Notes under the pieces: generated by a model
Database searches by the model: none
Told to the model about the DNA's origin: nothing
The model's input: only the letters and a program-made list of their open reading frames with translations
Position numbers and translations under genes: made by a program
In this document: piece by piece, positions 6,762-14,391 of the stretch
How the letters are laid out: each line of letters begins with the position of its first letter
Numbering within the stretch: the stretch's first letter is position 1
Source of the DNA: Chloroflexota bacterium
GTDB taxonomy: Bacteria > Chloroflexota > Dehalococcoidia > Lucifugimonadales > UBA3495
Direction: 5' to 3'
NCBI GenBank assembly: GCA_022568195.1
Contig: JADFFS010000005.1
Location: 1-54,924, forward strand
Length of the DNA stretch: 54,924 nucleotides

Positions 6762-7580
6762 ATGGCCAGGGACCGAATACGTGAGTCTTTTGCAGCCATC
6801 TCCAAGGAGGGGAAGGCCGGCCTCATAGTGTTTCTGACAGCCGGGTTTCCCGACAGAGAGGCGACGCTAGAACTGGTCCCGGCGCTGGTTGAGGCGGGAG
6901 CCGACGCCGTGGAGTTGGGCGTCCCCTTTAGCGACCCTCTGGCCGAGGGACCCACCATCCAGCAGTCCAGCTTTCTCGCCGTACAGCAACAGGTGTCCCT
7001 GGCCGATTGCCTAGGCATGGTGGAGCAGCTTCGTGACAAAGTACCGGACACCCCCTTGGTGTTAATGGGCTACTACAACCCCATTTTCAACTATGGCTTG
7101 GTCAAGTTCGCTCAAGAGGCCCAACGGGTGGGGGTAGACGGTATCATTGCCGTGGATCTGCCCCACGTCGAATCAGCGCCCCTGGCGGAACAGTGCAGGG
7201 CAAAAGGGGTTCACATAATTCCCTTGTTGGCTCCTACCAGTACCGATGCCAGCATCCGAACAGCCTGCACCGACGCCGGCGGATTCATTTATTGCATCAG
7301 CCTGACCGGGGTCACCGGCGCCAGGGACAGTGTGTCTGACCGGGGGGCCCAGTTGGTGGACCGGGTCCGCGCCCACACTTCATTGCCCTTGGCTGTCGGT
7401 TTCGGTATTTCCCGTAGGGAACACGTTGTGGACGTTTGTCGAAAAGCGGAAGCAGCCGTGGTGGGTAGCGCCTTGGTGCAGGTGATGCTAGAATCCCCAA
7501 GAGACCAATTGGTCCGGAGGGCCAGCCGGTTTGTCGCCGAGCTGGCGGGCAAGCAGGTAGCGGCAGGAGGTTCCGGTTGA
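6762..7580 (+). CDS. trpA: Tryptophan synthase alpha subunit
   Basis: 272 residues, a TIM barrel that cleaves indole-3-glycerol phosphate to indole and glyceraldehyde 3-phosphate. Family marks are FLTAGFPD, VELGVPFSDPLAEGPTIQ, MGYYNPIFNYG, IAVDLPHVE, PTSTDASI and the phosphate loop VGFGISRREHV. The catalytic glutamate (E51, equivalent to Salmonella E49) is present. The second catalytic acid, normally aspartate (Salmonella D60), is glutamate here (E62). No trpB is adjacent and none is in the window. The stop overlaps the next gene's start (TTGA at 7577-7580), so it is translationally coupled to chorismate mutase. The function is nearly certain; the acid substitution deserves testing. Confidence 0.93.
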   Translation: MARDRIRESFAAISKEGKAGLIVFLTAGFPDREATLELVPALVEAGADAVELGVPFSDPLAEGPTIQQSSFLAVQQQVSLADCLGMVEQLRDKVPDTPLVLMGYYNPIFNYGLVKFAQEAQRVGVDGIIAVDLPHVESAPLAEQCRAKGVHIIPLLAPTSTDASIRTACTDAGGFIYCISLTGVTGARDSVSDRGAQLVDRVRAHTSLPLAVGFGISRREHVVDVCRKAEAAVVGSALVQVMLESPRDQLVRRASRFVAELAGKQVAAGGSG

Positions 7581-7951
7581 CGACCGTGTGCCGGGGGATT
7601 CGGGGAGCAACCATTGCCGGCGAAAATACGGCCGAGGATATTTACGGGGCCACCAGAGAGCTTCTGGATGCCTTGATCGAGGCCAACGAGATTGCCGAAC
7701 GGGACGTGGCGGCGGTTTACTTTACCGTGACGCCCGACCTGAACGCCGGATTTCCAGCCGCGGCCGCCAGGCAGGTTGGCTGGAACAACACCGCTTTGAT
7801 GGGCGCCACCGAGATTGCCGTGCCGGGCAGCTTGCTCAGATGCATCCGTATTCTTATACTGTTTAACACAGAGAAGGAGCCCCAAGAGCTGGTGAATCTG
7901 TATCTAAAGGGCACTGAAGTGTTGCGCCTCGCGGGGGTCGAGTCGATCTGA
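7577..7951 (+). CDS. aroH: Chorismate mutase, AroH class
   Basis: 124 residues, the usual size for the monofunctional trimeric Bacillus-type enzyme that turns chorismate into prephenate for Phe/Tyr synthesis. Recognisable segments are CRGIRGATIAGENT at the N-terminus, the helix AEDIYGATRELLDALIEAN, FTVTPDLNAGFPA with the conserved arginine of AARQVGW, and the C-terminal strand CIRILILFNTE. The start is TTG at 7577 inside the trpA stop, with AGGAGG at 7565-7570, six bases before it. It is part of a trpA-aroH-aroF block. Confidence 0.92.
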   Translation: MTTVCRGIRGATIAGENTAEDIYGATRELLDALIEANEIAERDVAAVYFTVTPDLNAGFPAAAARQVGWNNTALMGATEIAVPGSLLRCIRILILFNTEKEPQELVNLYLKGTEVLRLAGVESI

Positions 7952-7988
7952 TGCTGTTTCGCGAGAGCAGATTTACGTACACTGCATA

Positions 7989-8020
7989 TTACGGCCTGTG
8001 GGCCGTAAGTATTTTTGACA
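7989..8020 (+). terminator. Hairpin with T-run, then a TTGACA box, before the DAHP synthase gene
   Basis: TTACGGCC (7989-7996), loop TGTG, GGCCGTAA (8001-8008), then GTATTTTT: an intrinsic terminator shape that would end the trpA-aroH transcript. TTGACA at 8015-8020 follows directly, and a second small inverted repeat GGGCTTGAAGCCC lies at 8022-8034, ahead of an AT-rich stretch. So aroF may have its own promoter, but no good -10 is obvious. Confidence 0.45.
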
Positions 8021-8103
8021 TGGGCTTGAAGCCCGTTAATTAATCCAAGCGCTACATGCGAATGCATGTGGTACCTTTGAGGATCCAGAAGGTGAGTTAA
8101 GAA

Positions 8104-9129
8104 ATGATAGTGGTAATGGCAAAAGATAGCTCTGCGGAGCATATAGGGGAGGTGGAACGGCGCATTGAAAGCCATCCTGGCCTGAAGGCTCAGGTGTTTA
8201 ACGGTATAGAGCGCGTCGTGATCGGCGTTCTGGGGTCCATACCCCCAGACTTGAAAGACGAGATAGAGTTGTTGACCGGTGTCTTGGAGGTCGTACCCAT
8301 CTCCAAACCCTACAAGCTGGCCAGCCGGGAGTTCCACCCGGACAGCACCAAGGTAGTGGTGGGAGATGTGGTCATCGGCGGCTCCGAGCCGGTGATCATG
8401 GCCGGACCCTGCTCCGTGGAGGATGAGGAGCAGATGGTGGCGACCGCGCGGGCGGTCAAAGCCTCCGGCGCAAAGATTCTGCGGGGAGGAGCTTACAAGC
8501 CACGTACCTCTCCCTACAGCTTCCGGGGCATGGGGATAGAAGGCCTGAAACTCCTGAAGCTAGCCAAGGAGGAGACAGGACTGCCCATCATCACCGAGGT
8601 GATGGCGCCGGAAGATGTGGAGACGGTGGCTGAATACGCTGACATTCTCCAGATCGGCGCCCGCAACATGCAGAACTATACCCTTCTGGATAGAGTGGGC
8701 GAGATCAACAAGCCGGTGATGGTCAAGAGGGGCCTGGCGGCGTCATACGAGGAGTGGCTGCTGGCCGCCGAGTACGTTATGGCCGGCGGCAACGATCAGG
8801 TGATCCTGTGCGAGCGGGGGATCCGGTCCTTCGAGCAGTACACCCGGTTTACCTTGGACGTGGCAGCCATTCCCGTGGTGCAGCGGATGAGCCACTTGCC
8901 CATCGTTGCCGATCCCAGCCACAGCACCGGCCGGTGGTACCTGGTCACGCCCGTGGCCCTGGCCGCCATCGCCGCCGGCGCCAACGGATTGCTGGTGGAG
9001 GTTCACCCCAATCCCGACCTAGCCAAGTGCGACGGTCCGCAATCATTGACCTTCGAAAACTTCGACGCCTTGATGCAGCAGGTGCGATCGGTGGCGGCGG
9101 TACGCCGCAGCCCCGTCGAAGTCACCTAA
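8104..9129 (+). CDS. aroF: 3-deoxy-7-phosphoheptulonate (DAHP) synthase, type I-beta with regulatory domain
   Basis: 341 residues. It condenses phosphoenolpyruvate with erythrose 4-phosphate, the first step of the shikimate pathway. Residues 1-70 form the ferredoxin-like regulatory domain (MIVVMAKDSS to VVPISKPYKLASR) seen in Thermotoga-type enzymes, where it mediates feedback by Tyr/Phe. The barrel follows: MAGPCSVE, LRGGAYKPRTSPYSF, QIGARNMQN, VMVKRG, LCERGIR, VADPSHSTGR and LVEVHP, containing the phosphate-binding and metal residues. The ATG at 8104 has AAGGTGAG about 8 nt upstream. It is placed next to chorismate mutase, fitting joint control of the aromatic pathway. Confidence 0.94.
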   Translation: MIVVMAKDSSAEHIGEVERRIESHPGLKAQVFNGIERVVIGVLGSIPPDLKDEIELLTGVLEVVPISKPYKLASREFHPDSTKVVVGDVVIGGSEPVIMAGPCSVEDEEQMVATARAVKASGAKILRGGAYKPRTSPYSFRGMGIEGLKLLKLAKEETGLPIITEVMAPEDVETVAEYADILQIGARNMQNYTLLDRVGEINKPVMVKRGLAASYEEWLLAAEYVMAGGNDQVILCERGIRSFEQYTRFTLDVAAIPVVQRMSHLPIVADPSHSTGRWYLVTPVALAAIAAGANGLLVEVHPNPDLAKCDGPQSLTFENFDALMQQVRSVAAVRRSPVEVT

Positions 9130-9160
9130 TATCACTTTCCGGCGGGAGAGCCGGCTCTAC

Positions 9161-9328
9161 ATGGCCCAAGAAGACAAGGTGAGGGAAAGCCCCCTCACCT
9201 TGTTTATTATCGTGGCTATTGTCGCCGGTATTGGCCTGATGGTTTCCCTTACAACCTTGCTACAGTCCCGCGGCCGCGGCCGACTGGCGCATGGTGTTGA
9301 GATACGCCTCGCTGGAGGTTTGCAGTAA
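9161..9328 (+). CDS. Candidate small single-pass membrane protein
   Basis: A 55-codon frame (ATG 9161, TAA 9326-9328) starts with a polar stretch and continues into one long hydrophobic segment (LFIIVAIVAGIGLMVSLTTL). It then reads Arg/Gly-rich over the 3' end of the convergent aldolase gene. The DNA for residues 5-15 doubles as a strong terminator hairpin. No good Shine-Dalgarno is present (GGGAG lies 14 nt upstream). It could be a real small protein or a coincidence of the terminator region. Confidence 0.3.
   Translation: MAQEDKVRESPLTLFIIVAIVAGIGLMVSLTTLLQSRGRGRLAHGVEIRLAGGLQ
9174..9210 (+). terminator. Rho-independent terminator after the DAHP synthase gene
   Basis: Perfect 12-bp stem ACAAGGTGAGGG (9174-9185) and CCCTCACCTTGT (9192-9203) with a six-base loop, followed by TTATTAT. 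Located 45 nt after the aroF stop. Confidence 0.8.
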
Positions 9329-10042
9329 AGTCCCGACGTTGCCGTGGAAGTATTGCACGCCCAGGTCCAAGTACTTGGGGACCAGGGAATCGGGACAACT
9401 GACCCCGGCGACGCGCCCCGCTCCTGTTATGACCTTCACTCCCCGCTCCATGACTTCCTGTACCTCGGGGTGGGTTTGCTGGCCAGGGTACCCCATGGAC
9501 TGGGATAGGTCCCCAGACCCGATGAAGAAGACATCCACCCCGTCCACTTGGACCAATCCCTCCAGGTTGTCGATGGCTTCCACCTCTTCCAGCATCAAGC
9601 AGACCAAGGTGTTGCGGTTGGCTTCCTCGATGTAATCCCCGGTCGAGCCCGAGAACCCGTAGCCCGCCGGGCGGCTGCGGCTGAAGATGCCCCGATGGCC
9701 TTGGGGGTAATACTTGACCGCGTCCACGGCGGCAAATGCCTCCGCTGGCGTATTGACGTGGGGCACTTGCACGCCCCAAGCGCCCCGGTCCAAGAACGGC
9801 GCGATGATCTCGGGCTTGTTGCCTACGGGCCGGACGATGGGCGCGATGCCGGACAGTTCAGCGGCGCGGATCATGTCTTCGGAGTTGTCCACGGTGATAG
9901 ATCCGTGCTCGTTGTCGATCAGCACCCAGTCGAATCCCAGGGCCCCCAGCATCTCCACCACCGGGGGCGAAGGGAAGGTAATCATCACGCCAAAAACAGC
10001 GTTACCGGCTTGCAGCTTCTGCTTGAGAGTGTTTTCTCGCAT
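9260..10042 (-). CDS. HpcH/HpaI family aldolase
   Basis: 260 residues. Class II metal-dependent aldolases of this family reversibly split 2-keto-3-deoxy acids such as 4-hydroxy-2-oxoheptanedioate into pyruvate and an aldehyde. Family marks are VFGVMITFPSPPVVEMLG, DWVLIDNEHGSI (the barrel acid and the histidine acting as base), GAWGVQVPHVNT, CLMLEEVEAIDNLE (metal glutamate) and VFFIGSGDLSQSMGYPGQ (metal aspartate). The start ATG at 10042 has GAGGAGGCG upstream. It is a lone gene between convergent aroF and a divergent acetyltransferase. The actual keto acid is unknown. Confidence 0.88.
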   Translation of the reverse strand: MRENTLKQKLQAGNAVFGVMITFPSPPVVEMLGALGFDWVLIDNEHGSITVDNSEDMIRAAELSGIAPIVRPVGNKPEIIAPFLDRGAWGVQVPHVNTPAEAFAAVDAVKYYPQGHRGIFSRSRPAGYGFSGSTGDYIEEANRNTLVCLMLEEVEAIDNLEGLVQVDGVDVFFIGSGDLSQSMGYPGQQTHPEVQEVMERGVKVITGAGRVAGVSCPDSLVPKYLDLGVQYFHGNVGTLLQTSSEAYLNTMRQSAAAAGL

Positions 10043-10233
10043 TTCGCCTCCTCTATTAGCGATGGCACGCGTGTCGCAATGACACGCAGGATGAGTATAC
10101 TATGCCGGGCGTTTAGGTTCACAGATCGGAATAATTGATGACGTATATTATCCGAAAATCGCGGATATATGGCAGTATCTTGCAACATAGGGTATCTGGC
10201 GGCCGGAAGTCTCAAGAACTGTTCCCTGACCGG

Positions 10234-10262
10234 TTGATTTACAGGGTAGGTGCTGCTAAAAT
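10234..10262 (+). promoter_or_regulatory. Sigma-70-type promoter for the GNAT acetyltransferase
   Basis: TTGATT (10234-10239), 17 nt spacer, TAAAAT (10257-10262). Predicted start near 10269, about 68 nt before the ATG at 10337. The rest of the divergent region 10043-10336 shows only AT-rich sequence, including a possible -10 TATACT for the aldolase near 10100. Confidence 0.55.
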
Positions 10263-10336
10263 GCTAAAAATTCAAATTCGTGATACTGCCAGCCTAAGTC
10301 CGGCGGTCCCAAGTCCATGTGTCTGGAGGGGGCGGC

Positions 10337-10918
10337 ATGTTCCCAGAAGTTCAACTCATGGCAACCACCAGGGAAGACGTCGAACGCCTGGTCGAATGGC
10401 TTGACGATGCCGAAGTAAACTCAATGTGGTATGGGATGGGCGAGGACGGCTTTCCCATCCATATTGGCTATTCTCCGCACCAGATTCTTCAGGCATCCGA
10501 CGACGAGTTGAAGCAACTCCTTGAGCATGAAGACCGGAAGATCTACTCCGTCTACACCTCCGAGGGGGAGCACATAGGAGAGGGCCAACTGGTGGTTGAG
10601 TGGCCTCTGCTTGAAGCACAGCTATTCTTGCTGGTGGGCAGGAAAGACCTTTGGCACCAACACTACGGGACCATGGCCTTGATCCGGCTTTTGGACGAGG
10701 CCTACGACCACCACGGCCTACACCGGGTGTGGGTCGATGTGCCCGAGTACAACGAACACGCTCTGCAAATGTGCCGGCAACTGGGTTTCGTGCTGGAGGG
10801 CCACTTCAGAAAAGCACACCGAAAAGATGGCGAGTGGTATGACTCCTCCGCTATGGGGCTCTTGGTAGACGAATATGCCCGCCGGCGTGCCCGGCTCATG
10901 GGGAGCCCCGCCGAATAG
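10337..10918 (+). CDS. GNAT family N-acetyltransferase
   Basis: 193 residues from the ATG at 10337, chosen because TGGAGGGG ends 6-7 nt before it; a GTG at 10319 would overlap that ribosome site. It resembles RimJ/RimL-type acetyltransferases: an N-terminal segment with many acidic residues (residues 1-70), a central strand pair (IYSVYTSEGEHIGEGQLVV), an acetyl-CoA loop region DLWHQHYGTMALIRLLDEA, then HRVWVDVPEYNEHALQMCRQLGFVLEGHFRKA, the typical C-terminal signature. It transfers acetyl from acetyl-CoA to an amine; the target is unknown. It is a single gene with its own promoter. Confidence 0.85.
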   Translation: MFPEVQLMATTREDVERLVEWLDDAEVNSMWYGMGEDGFPIHIGYSPHQILQASDDELKQLLEHEDRKIYSVYTSEGEHIGEGQLVVEWPLLEAQLFLLVGRKDLWHQHYGTMALIRLLDEAYDHHGLHRVWVDVPEYNEHALQMCRQLGFVLEGHFRKAHRKDGEWYDSSAMGLLVDEYARRRARLMGSPAE

Positions 10919-11084
10919 GTTGGCATACTCTGCTTGTCGCCTTTCACGTTTCGAAGCCCTGCCATCGGCCGTAGATTAGATTATTCCAACCACTTCCACC
11001 CCGCTACAGTGGCGGCCTATAACGAGCAGGGGTTACAGCCCTAAAAACACTATCCAGAAAAGAGCGTCTGTAGGGGAGGATGCT

Positions 11085-11789
11085 ATGCCAGTGATCACAA
11101 TCAATGGCAATATCGGTTGCGGCGCCGTTACTATCGGGCAAATGGTCGCGGATCAGATGCACCTCGACTTTGTGGACCGGCTCGTGTTGACTCAAGCTGC
11201 CAGATTGGTGGGTACGCCGGTGGGCGCCCTGATCGACAAGGAGGAGAGGGTGGACCGGTTCAGGGACCGCTTGGGCCGCATGATTCAGACCATGCTGGAG
11301 CGGTCGGCCGTCTCCGGAGTGAGCGGCGAGCCCTACTTTGGCCGGGGCATCGAAACGCTCCCGCCGGAAACCTACATGGAATTGGCCGGAGAGACCACGG
11401 CGACGGCCCAAAAGGTCGATGACAAAGCCTTTCTCGATGCTACCACCACGGTAGTCAAAGACCTGCAGCGGAAGGGCGACGTGGTAATCATAGGCAGAGG
11501 CGCCAACGTAATTTTGGCCGATACGCCCGGTGTAACCCACGTGGGCCTGCTGGCGCCCCTGGATGTGAGAGTGGAATACATGATCAGCCGGGAGCACTTC
11601 GACCCCAACGAAGCCAAGGGATACGTTGAGGAGCTAGACCGGGCCAGAGTAGCTTTTTTCCGGAAGTTTTTTGAGAAGGTGGGTCCCGATGACCCCTCCA
11701 TCTACCACATGATGTTGAACATGGGCAGGATGGAATCCAAAACCGCCGCGGAGGTAATCGTGCGTACGGCGCGGGACCTGGCGGGTTGA
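11085..11789 (+). CDS. Cytidylate kinase-like family protein
   Basis: 234 residues. It begins MPVITINGNIGCGAVTIGQMVA, a glycine-rich nucleotide loop without the usual P-loop lysine, as is typical of the cytidylate-kinase-like family rather than true Cmk. Other segments are DFVDRLVL, a central variable helix, VVIIGRGANVILAD and VGLLAPLDVRVEYMI, followed by an RVAFFRKFF lid-like arginine region. GGGGAGG precedes the ATG by 6 nt. Nucleotide binding is likely, but the phosphorylated substrate is not known for this subfamily. No functional partner is evident in the neighbours. Confidence 0.82.
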   Translation: MPVITINGNIGCGAVTIGQMVADQMHLDFVDRLVLTQAARLVGTPVGALIDKEERVDRFRDRLGRMIQTMLERSAVSGVSGEPYFGRGIETLPPETYMELAGETTATAQKVDDKAFLDATTTVVKDLQRKGDVVIIGRGANVILADTPGVTHVGLLAPLDVRVEYMISREHFDPNEAKGYVEELDRARVAFFRKFFEKVGPDDPSIYHMMLNMGRMESKTAAEVIVRTARDLAG

Positions 11790-11865
11790 ACCACGGCCCT
11801 ATCCAACTGATTTTTCGGTCTTACTCTCCAACACCCTTCGCTAACGAATGGAGGAGGGGACTCCG

Positions 11866-12621
11866 TTGATACCCTTCTCCGATGCCGAGCATACCAGACA
11901 CTCATTCCCCGTGGTCAACGTAGCCCTGATCTCCCTCAACGTCCTGGTCTTCCTCTACGAACTTTCCCTGAGCGGAATCGGATTTCTGGAAGGGGAAAAG
12001 ATTCGCCTTTTCTTTCTTACCTGGGGACTGATCCCCCAGGAGTTGACCGGGGGCGAGCCCTTCATCTCGGTCTCCGCCGGCGCCAGGATTTTAAGCATTG
12101 AGACTCCGTTGCCCACCTGGACCACCATTTTCTCGTCGATGTTCATCCACGGCGGATTTATGCATCTCATTGGGAACATGATGTTCCTGTGGGTATTTGG
12201 CGACAATATTGAAGGCGGGATGGGCCACCTGAAGTATTTGGGATTCTACCTGGCGGCGGGTGTGGTGGCCACCCTGAGCCACGTGGCCATCGATCCCAGT
12301 TCCCAGGCTCCGCTGGTAGGCGCCAGTGGGGCAATATCCGGCGTGCTGGGGGTCTACCTGCTACTGTATCCCTACAACCACGTCAAAGCCTTGGTGGTGA
12401 TGTACTTCATCACCGTGGTACAGCTACCCGCCATGGTGCTGCTGGGGTTCTGGTTTGGGTTGCAGGTCCTCAATGGGCTGGGGTCCCTGGGGATGTCCAG
12501 CGGGGTGGACGTGGCCTTCTTTGCTCACGTGGGAGGATTCGTGGCCGGCCTATTAGTTGCCGCAGCCTACAAGGTGGTTACTCGCCAGCCCATCTGGCCG
12601 CCCAAGCCCCATCGCGTCTGA
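11866..12621 (+). CDS. Rhomboid family intramembrane serine protease
   Basis: About 251 residues from the TTG at 11866, which has GGAGGAGGGG 6 nt upstream and gives a typical rhomboid beginning (M)IPFSDAEH. A longer ATG frame from 11848 would place the ribosome site inside the gene. Six to seven membrane segments are visible. Catalytic and structural motifs are HLIGNMMFLWVFGD (oxyanion side), GASGAISGVLG with the nucleophilic serine of GASG, and FAHVGGFVAG with the catalytic histidine. A long loop between segments 1 and 2 (residues ~35-80) is common in bacterial members. It cleaves single-pass membrane proteins within the bilayer; its target is unknown. Confidence 0.92.
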   Translation: MIPFSDAEHTRHSFPVVNVALISLNVLVFLYELSLSGIGFLEGEKIRLFFLTWGLIPQELTGGEPFISVSAGARILSIETPLPTWTTIFSSMFIHGGFMHLIGNMMFLWVFGDNIEGGMGHLKYLGFYLAAGVVATLSHVAIDPSSQAPLVGASGAISGVLGVYLLLYPYNHVKALVVMYFITVVQLPAMVLLGFWFGLQVLNGLGSLGMSSGVDVAFFAHVGGFVAGLLVAAAYKVVTRQPIWPPKPHRV

Positions 12622-12854
12622 TCAAATTTCCAGCACTCCCGCAGGCTGCGAGCCTGTGCAGGGCTCGAACCCGGCCGTTATTCGTCCCCGGTGGCCACAG
12701 AATAGCCCCGCCCGATCTAGACTTGAGTACCCGTCCCGGCCAGTCATTGCCCGTTGTCCTTTCCGTCTTGCTTTAGGTGGTGTCCCGCATGCCTGCGGCG
12801 GCCCAGCCCGGCTAGCGCTCTCATTCCCGGGACAAACTCACACGAAGCTAGGGT

Positions 12855-13271
12855 GTGCCTTACCATCGGCGGCTGGAAGTCCTGGTGGTGGACGATGAGG
12901 CCATGGTCGCCATGGCGTTGGAGGCGTTTCTACTGTCCATCGGCCACCGGCCTACCTCCTACCCCAACGGGGTGGAAGCTCTTGCGGCCCTGAAGAACAA
13001 GGGCTTCCATGCGGCAGTCATTGACCTGGGAATGCTCGATATGAACGGCTGGGAGGTGACCCGGCAAATCAACCGGTTGCGCCCCGACATTGCGGTAATC
13101 CTTGCCAGCGGCCGCATGGTCACCGCAGACGAAAGCCGAGCCATGGAGGTCAGGGTAAGCGCGATACTCATCAAGCCCTTTGGCCAGTTCCAATTGATGG
13201 CCGCCCTAGACGGCGCGGTTGGTTCGGGCCCGGTTGGTTCGGGTCCGGTTGGTTGGTACCGAGACCGTTAG
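12855..13271 (+). CDS. Stand-alone response regulator receiver (CheY-like)
   Basis: 138 residues from a GTG start, with no convincing ribosome site. The receiver fold is complete: acidic pair D13-D14 (VLVVDDEAM), phospho-acceptor D57 (AAVIDLGM), the serine of VILASG and K107 (ILIKPFG). No DNA-binding or enzymatic output domain follows. The C-terminus ends in a short GSGPVG repeat encoded by nearly identical 15-base units. No histidine kinase is adjacent, so it is an orphan in this window. It is convergent with the BKACE gene, 53 nt apart. Its partner and output are unknown. Confidence 0.85.
   Translation: MPYHRRLEVLVVDDEAMVAMALEAFLLSIGHRPTSYPNGVEALAALKNKGFHAAVIDLGMLDMNGWEVTRQINRLRPDIAVILASGRMVTADESRAMEVRVSAILIKPFGQFQLMAALDGAVGSGPVGSGPVGWYRDR
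13214..13258 (+). repeat. 15-bp tandem repeat at the 3' end of the receiver gene
   Basis: Near-identical units of the form GGTTGGTTCGGGYCC occur about two and a half times in a row and encode a low-complexity Gly/Ser/Pro/Val tail. The unit length keeps the reading frame. Confidence 0.7.
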
Positions 13272-13324
13272 CACGGCAGCGACGCTTTCCCGAGGCCGTT
13301 GGCACAGGTTCTGTTATCTATCGA

Positions 13325-14212
13325 CTACGAATCGACTGGCGGCAGCAGTCCCAGGATCTCCCGCGCTTGGGACGGCGTTGCCGGCTCGCGGCCTTGGAGG
13401 CGGGCCAGGGTCACCGCCCACTCCACGTACTCGGCGTTGGAGCGAGGAGTGGGATTACCAGGAAGGAAGGGGCTATCTTCCATCCCCACTCGGATATGAG
13501 CACCGGTGGCTACGGCGATGCCAGCGATGACGAAGGTCTGGCTACCGCTGCTGTGGGCCAGCCAGGTAGCGTCGGGGTAAAACTCCCGGATGTTGTCGGT
13601 TAACATGAAGTAGTTTCGAGGCGAGCCCACCATGGATTGCCGTCCGTCACCCCAGTGGGCCGAGGGCTCCACCAGGAAGTAGCGGGAGCTCTTGATGTGC
13701 CCTTCGTTGATCAAAGTGATGGCGTTATTCAGCATGCCGGTATCGTGGACCGCGGGTTCGGGGAAAGTGCCCCTTTTATAACAGGCTTCCAGGGTGGCGA
13801 CGATATCTTCGTAGCTGTTGGGGGAGACGGTGGTCTGCCGCTGGCCTGTGTCAGCATTGGAGACCCACCGGACCCCTTGTCCAAGGTTAAGCGAGACCAT
13901 CTCCACAGGATGGGGCGTCTCCAGCAGGTATCTTGTTACCGCTTCCACCGGTATCCCGGAGCGCCGGGCCGTGGTGTGGTTCATGACCAGGTCGCACTGG
14001 GCCCGGATAAGGGCGCAGGTCTCGGCGTACCAGCCGGGGTCATAGCTTACGCCGCCGTCGGGGGTCCGGGCGTGGACGTGGACGATGCACGCGCCGGCTT
14101 CGTAGCACCGGATGGCTTCTTGGGCAACCTCCTCAGGGGTCCAGGGCACGTTGGGATTGGCATCCCGGCCCCGCCCCCCGTTGAGGCAGGCCTTGATGAT
14201 TATCGTGTCCAT
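13325..14212 (-). CDS. BKACE family enzyme (beta-keto acid cleavage, DUF849)
   Basis: 295 residues. BKACE enzymes are zinc TIM barrels that condense a beta-keto acid with acetyl-CoA and split it into acetoacetate and a CoA ester; the founding member acts on 3-keto-5-aminohexanoate in lysine fermentation. Visible marks are the start TIIIKACLNGGRG, the metal motif CIVHVHART, the glutamate and strand MVSLNLGQGVRW, EPAVHDTGML, and the late VGMEDSPFLPGN segment with the aspartate and basic surroundings. The ATG at 14212 has AAGGAG four nt upstream. It diverges from the molybdenum hydroxylase gene. The keto acid used is not predictable by eye. Confidence 0.9.
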   Translation of the reverse strand: MDTIIIKACLNGGRGRDANPNVPWTPEEVAQEAIRCYEAGACIVHVHARTPDGGVSYDPGWYAETCALIRAQCDLVMNHTTARRSGIPVEAVTRYLLETPHPVEMVSLNLGQGVRWVSNADTGQRQTTVSPNSYEDIVATLEACYKRGTFPEPAVHDTGMLNNAITLINEGHIKSSRYFLVEPSAHWGDGRQSMVGSPRNYFMLTDNIREFYPDATWLAHSSGSQTFVIAGIAVATGAHIRVGMEDSPFLPGNPTPRSNAEYVEWAVTLARLQGREPATPSQAREILGLLPPVDS

Positions 14213-14329
14213 GCTTCTCCTTCCGCACGTTCAACTAGACATGCTCACGGATAGCGCACCTCCTGAAATCCCCCATCGAGGCGGCGTTCAATCTACGCTG
14301 CAGCAAATCTTCGGGAGTGGCCTCCGTTT

Positions 14330-14338
14330 TGTGATAAT
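14330..14338 (+). promoter_or_regulatory. Extended -10 promoter candidate for the molybdenum hydroxylase gene
   Basis: TGTGATAAT at 14330-14338 is an extended -10 (TG, one base, GATAAT). The matching -35 is weak (TTCGGG). The predicted start is about 47 nt before the ATG at 14392. On the other strand the same AT-rich core (TATATTATC) could serve the BKACE gene. Confidence 0.4.
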
Positions 14339-14391
14339 ATATTGTCCAAACTGGATACAGACGTTTCCAAACACTTTGGGGGAGGCAAGCC

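Noticed and set aside
12640-12700. A tRNA-like T-arm sequence (GGGTTCGAGCCC on the minus strand)
   Set aside because: No matching acceptor, D-arm or anticodon arm can be folded at the right distances.
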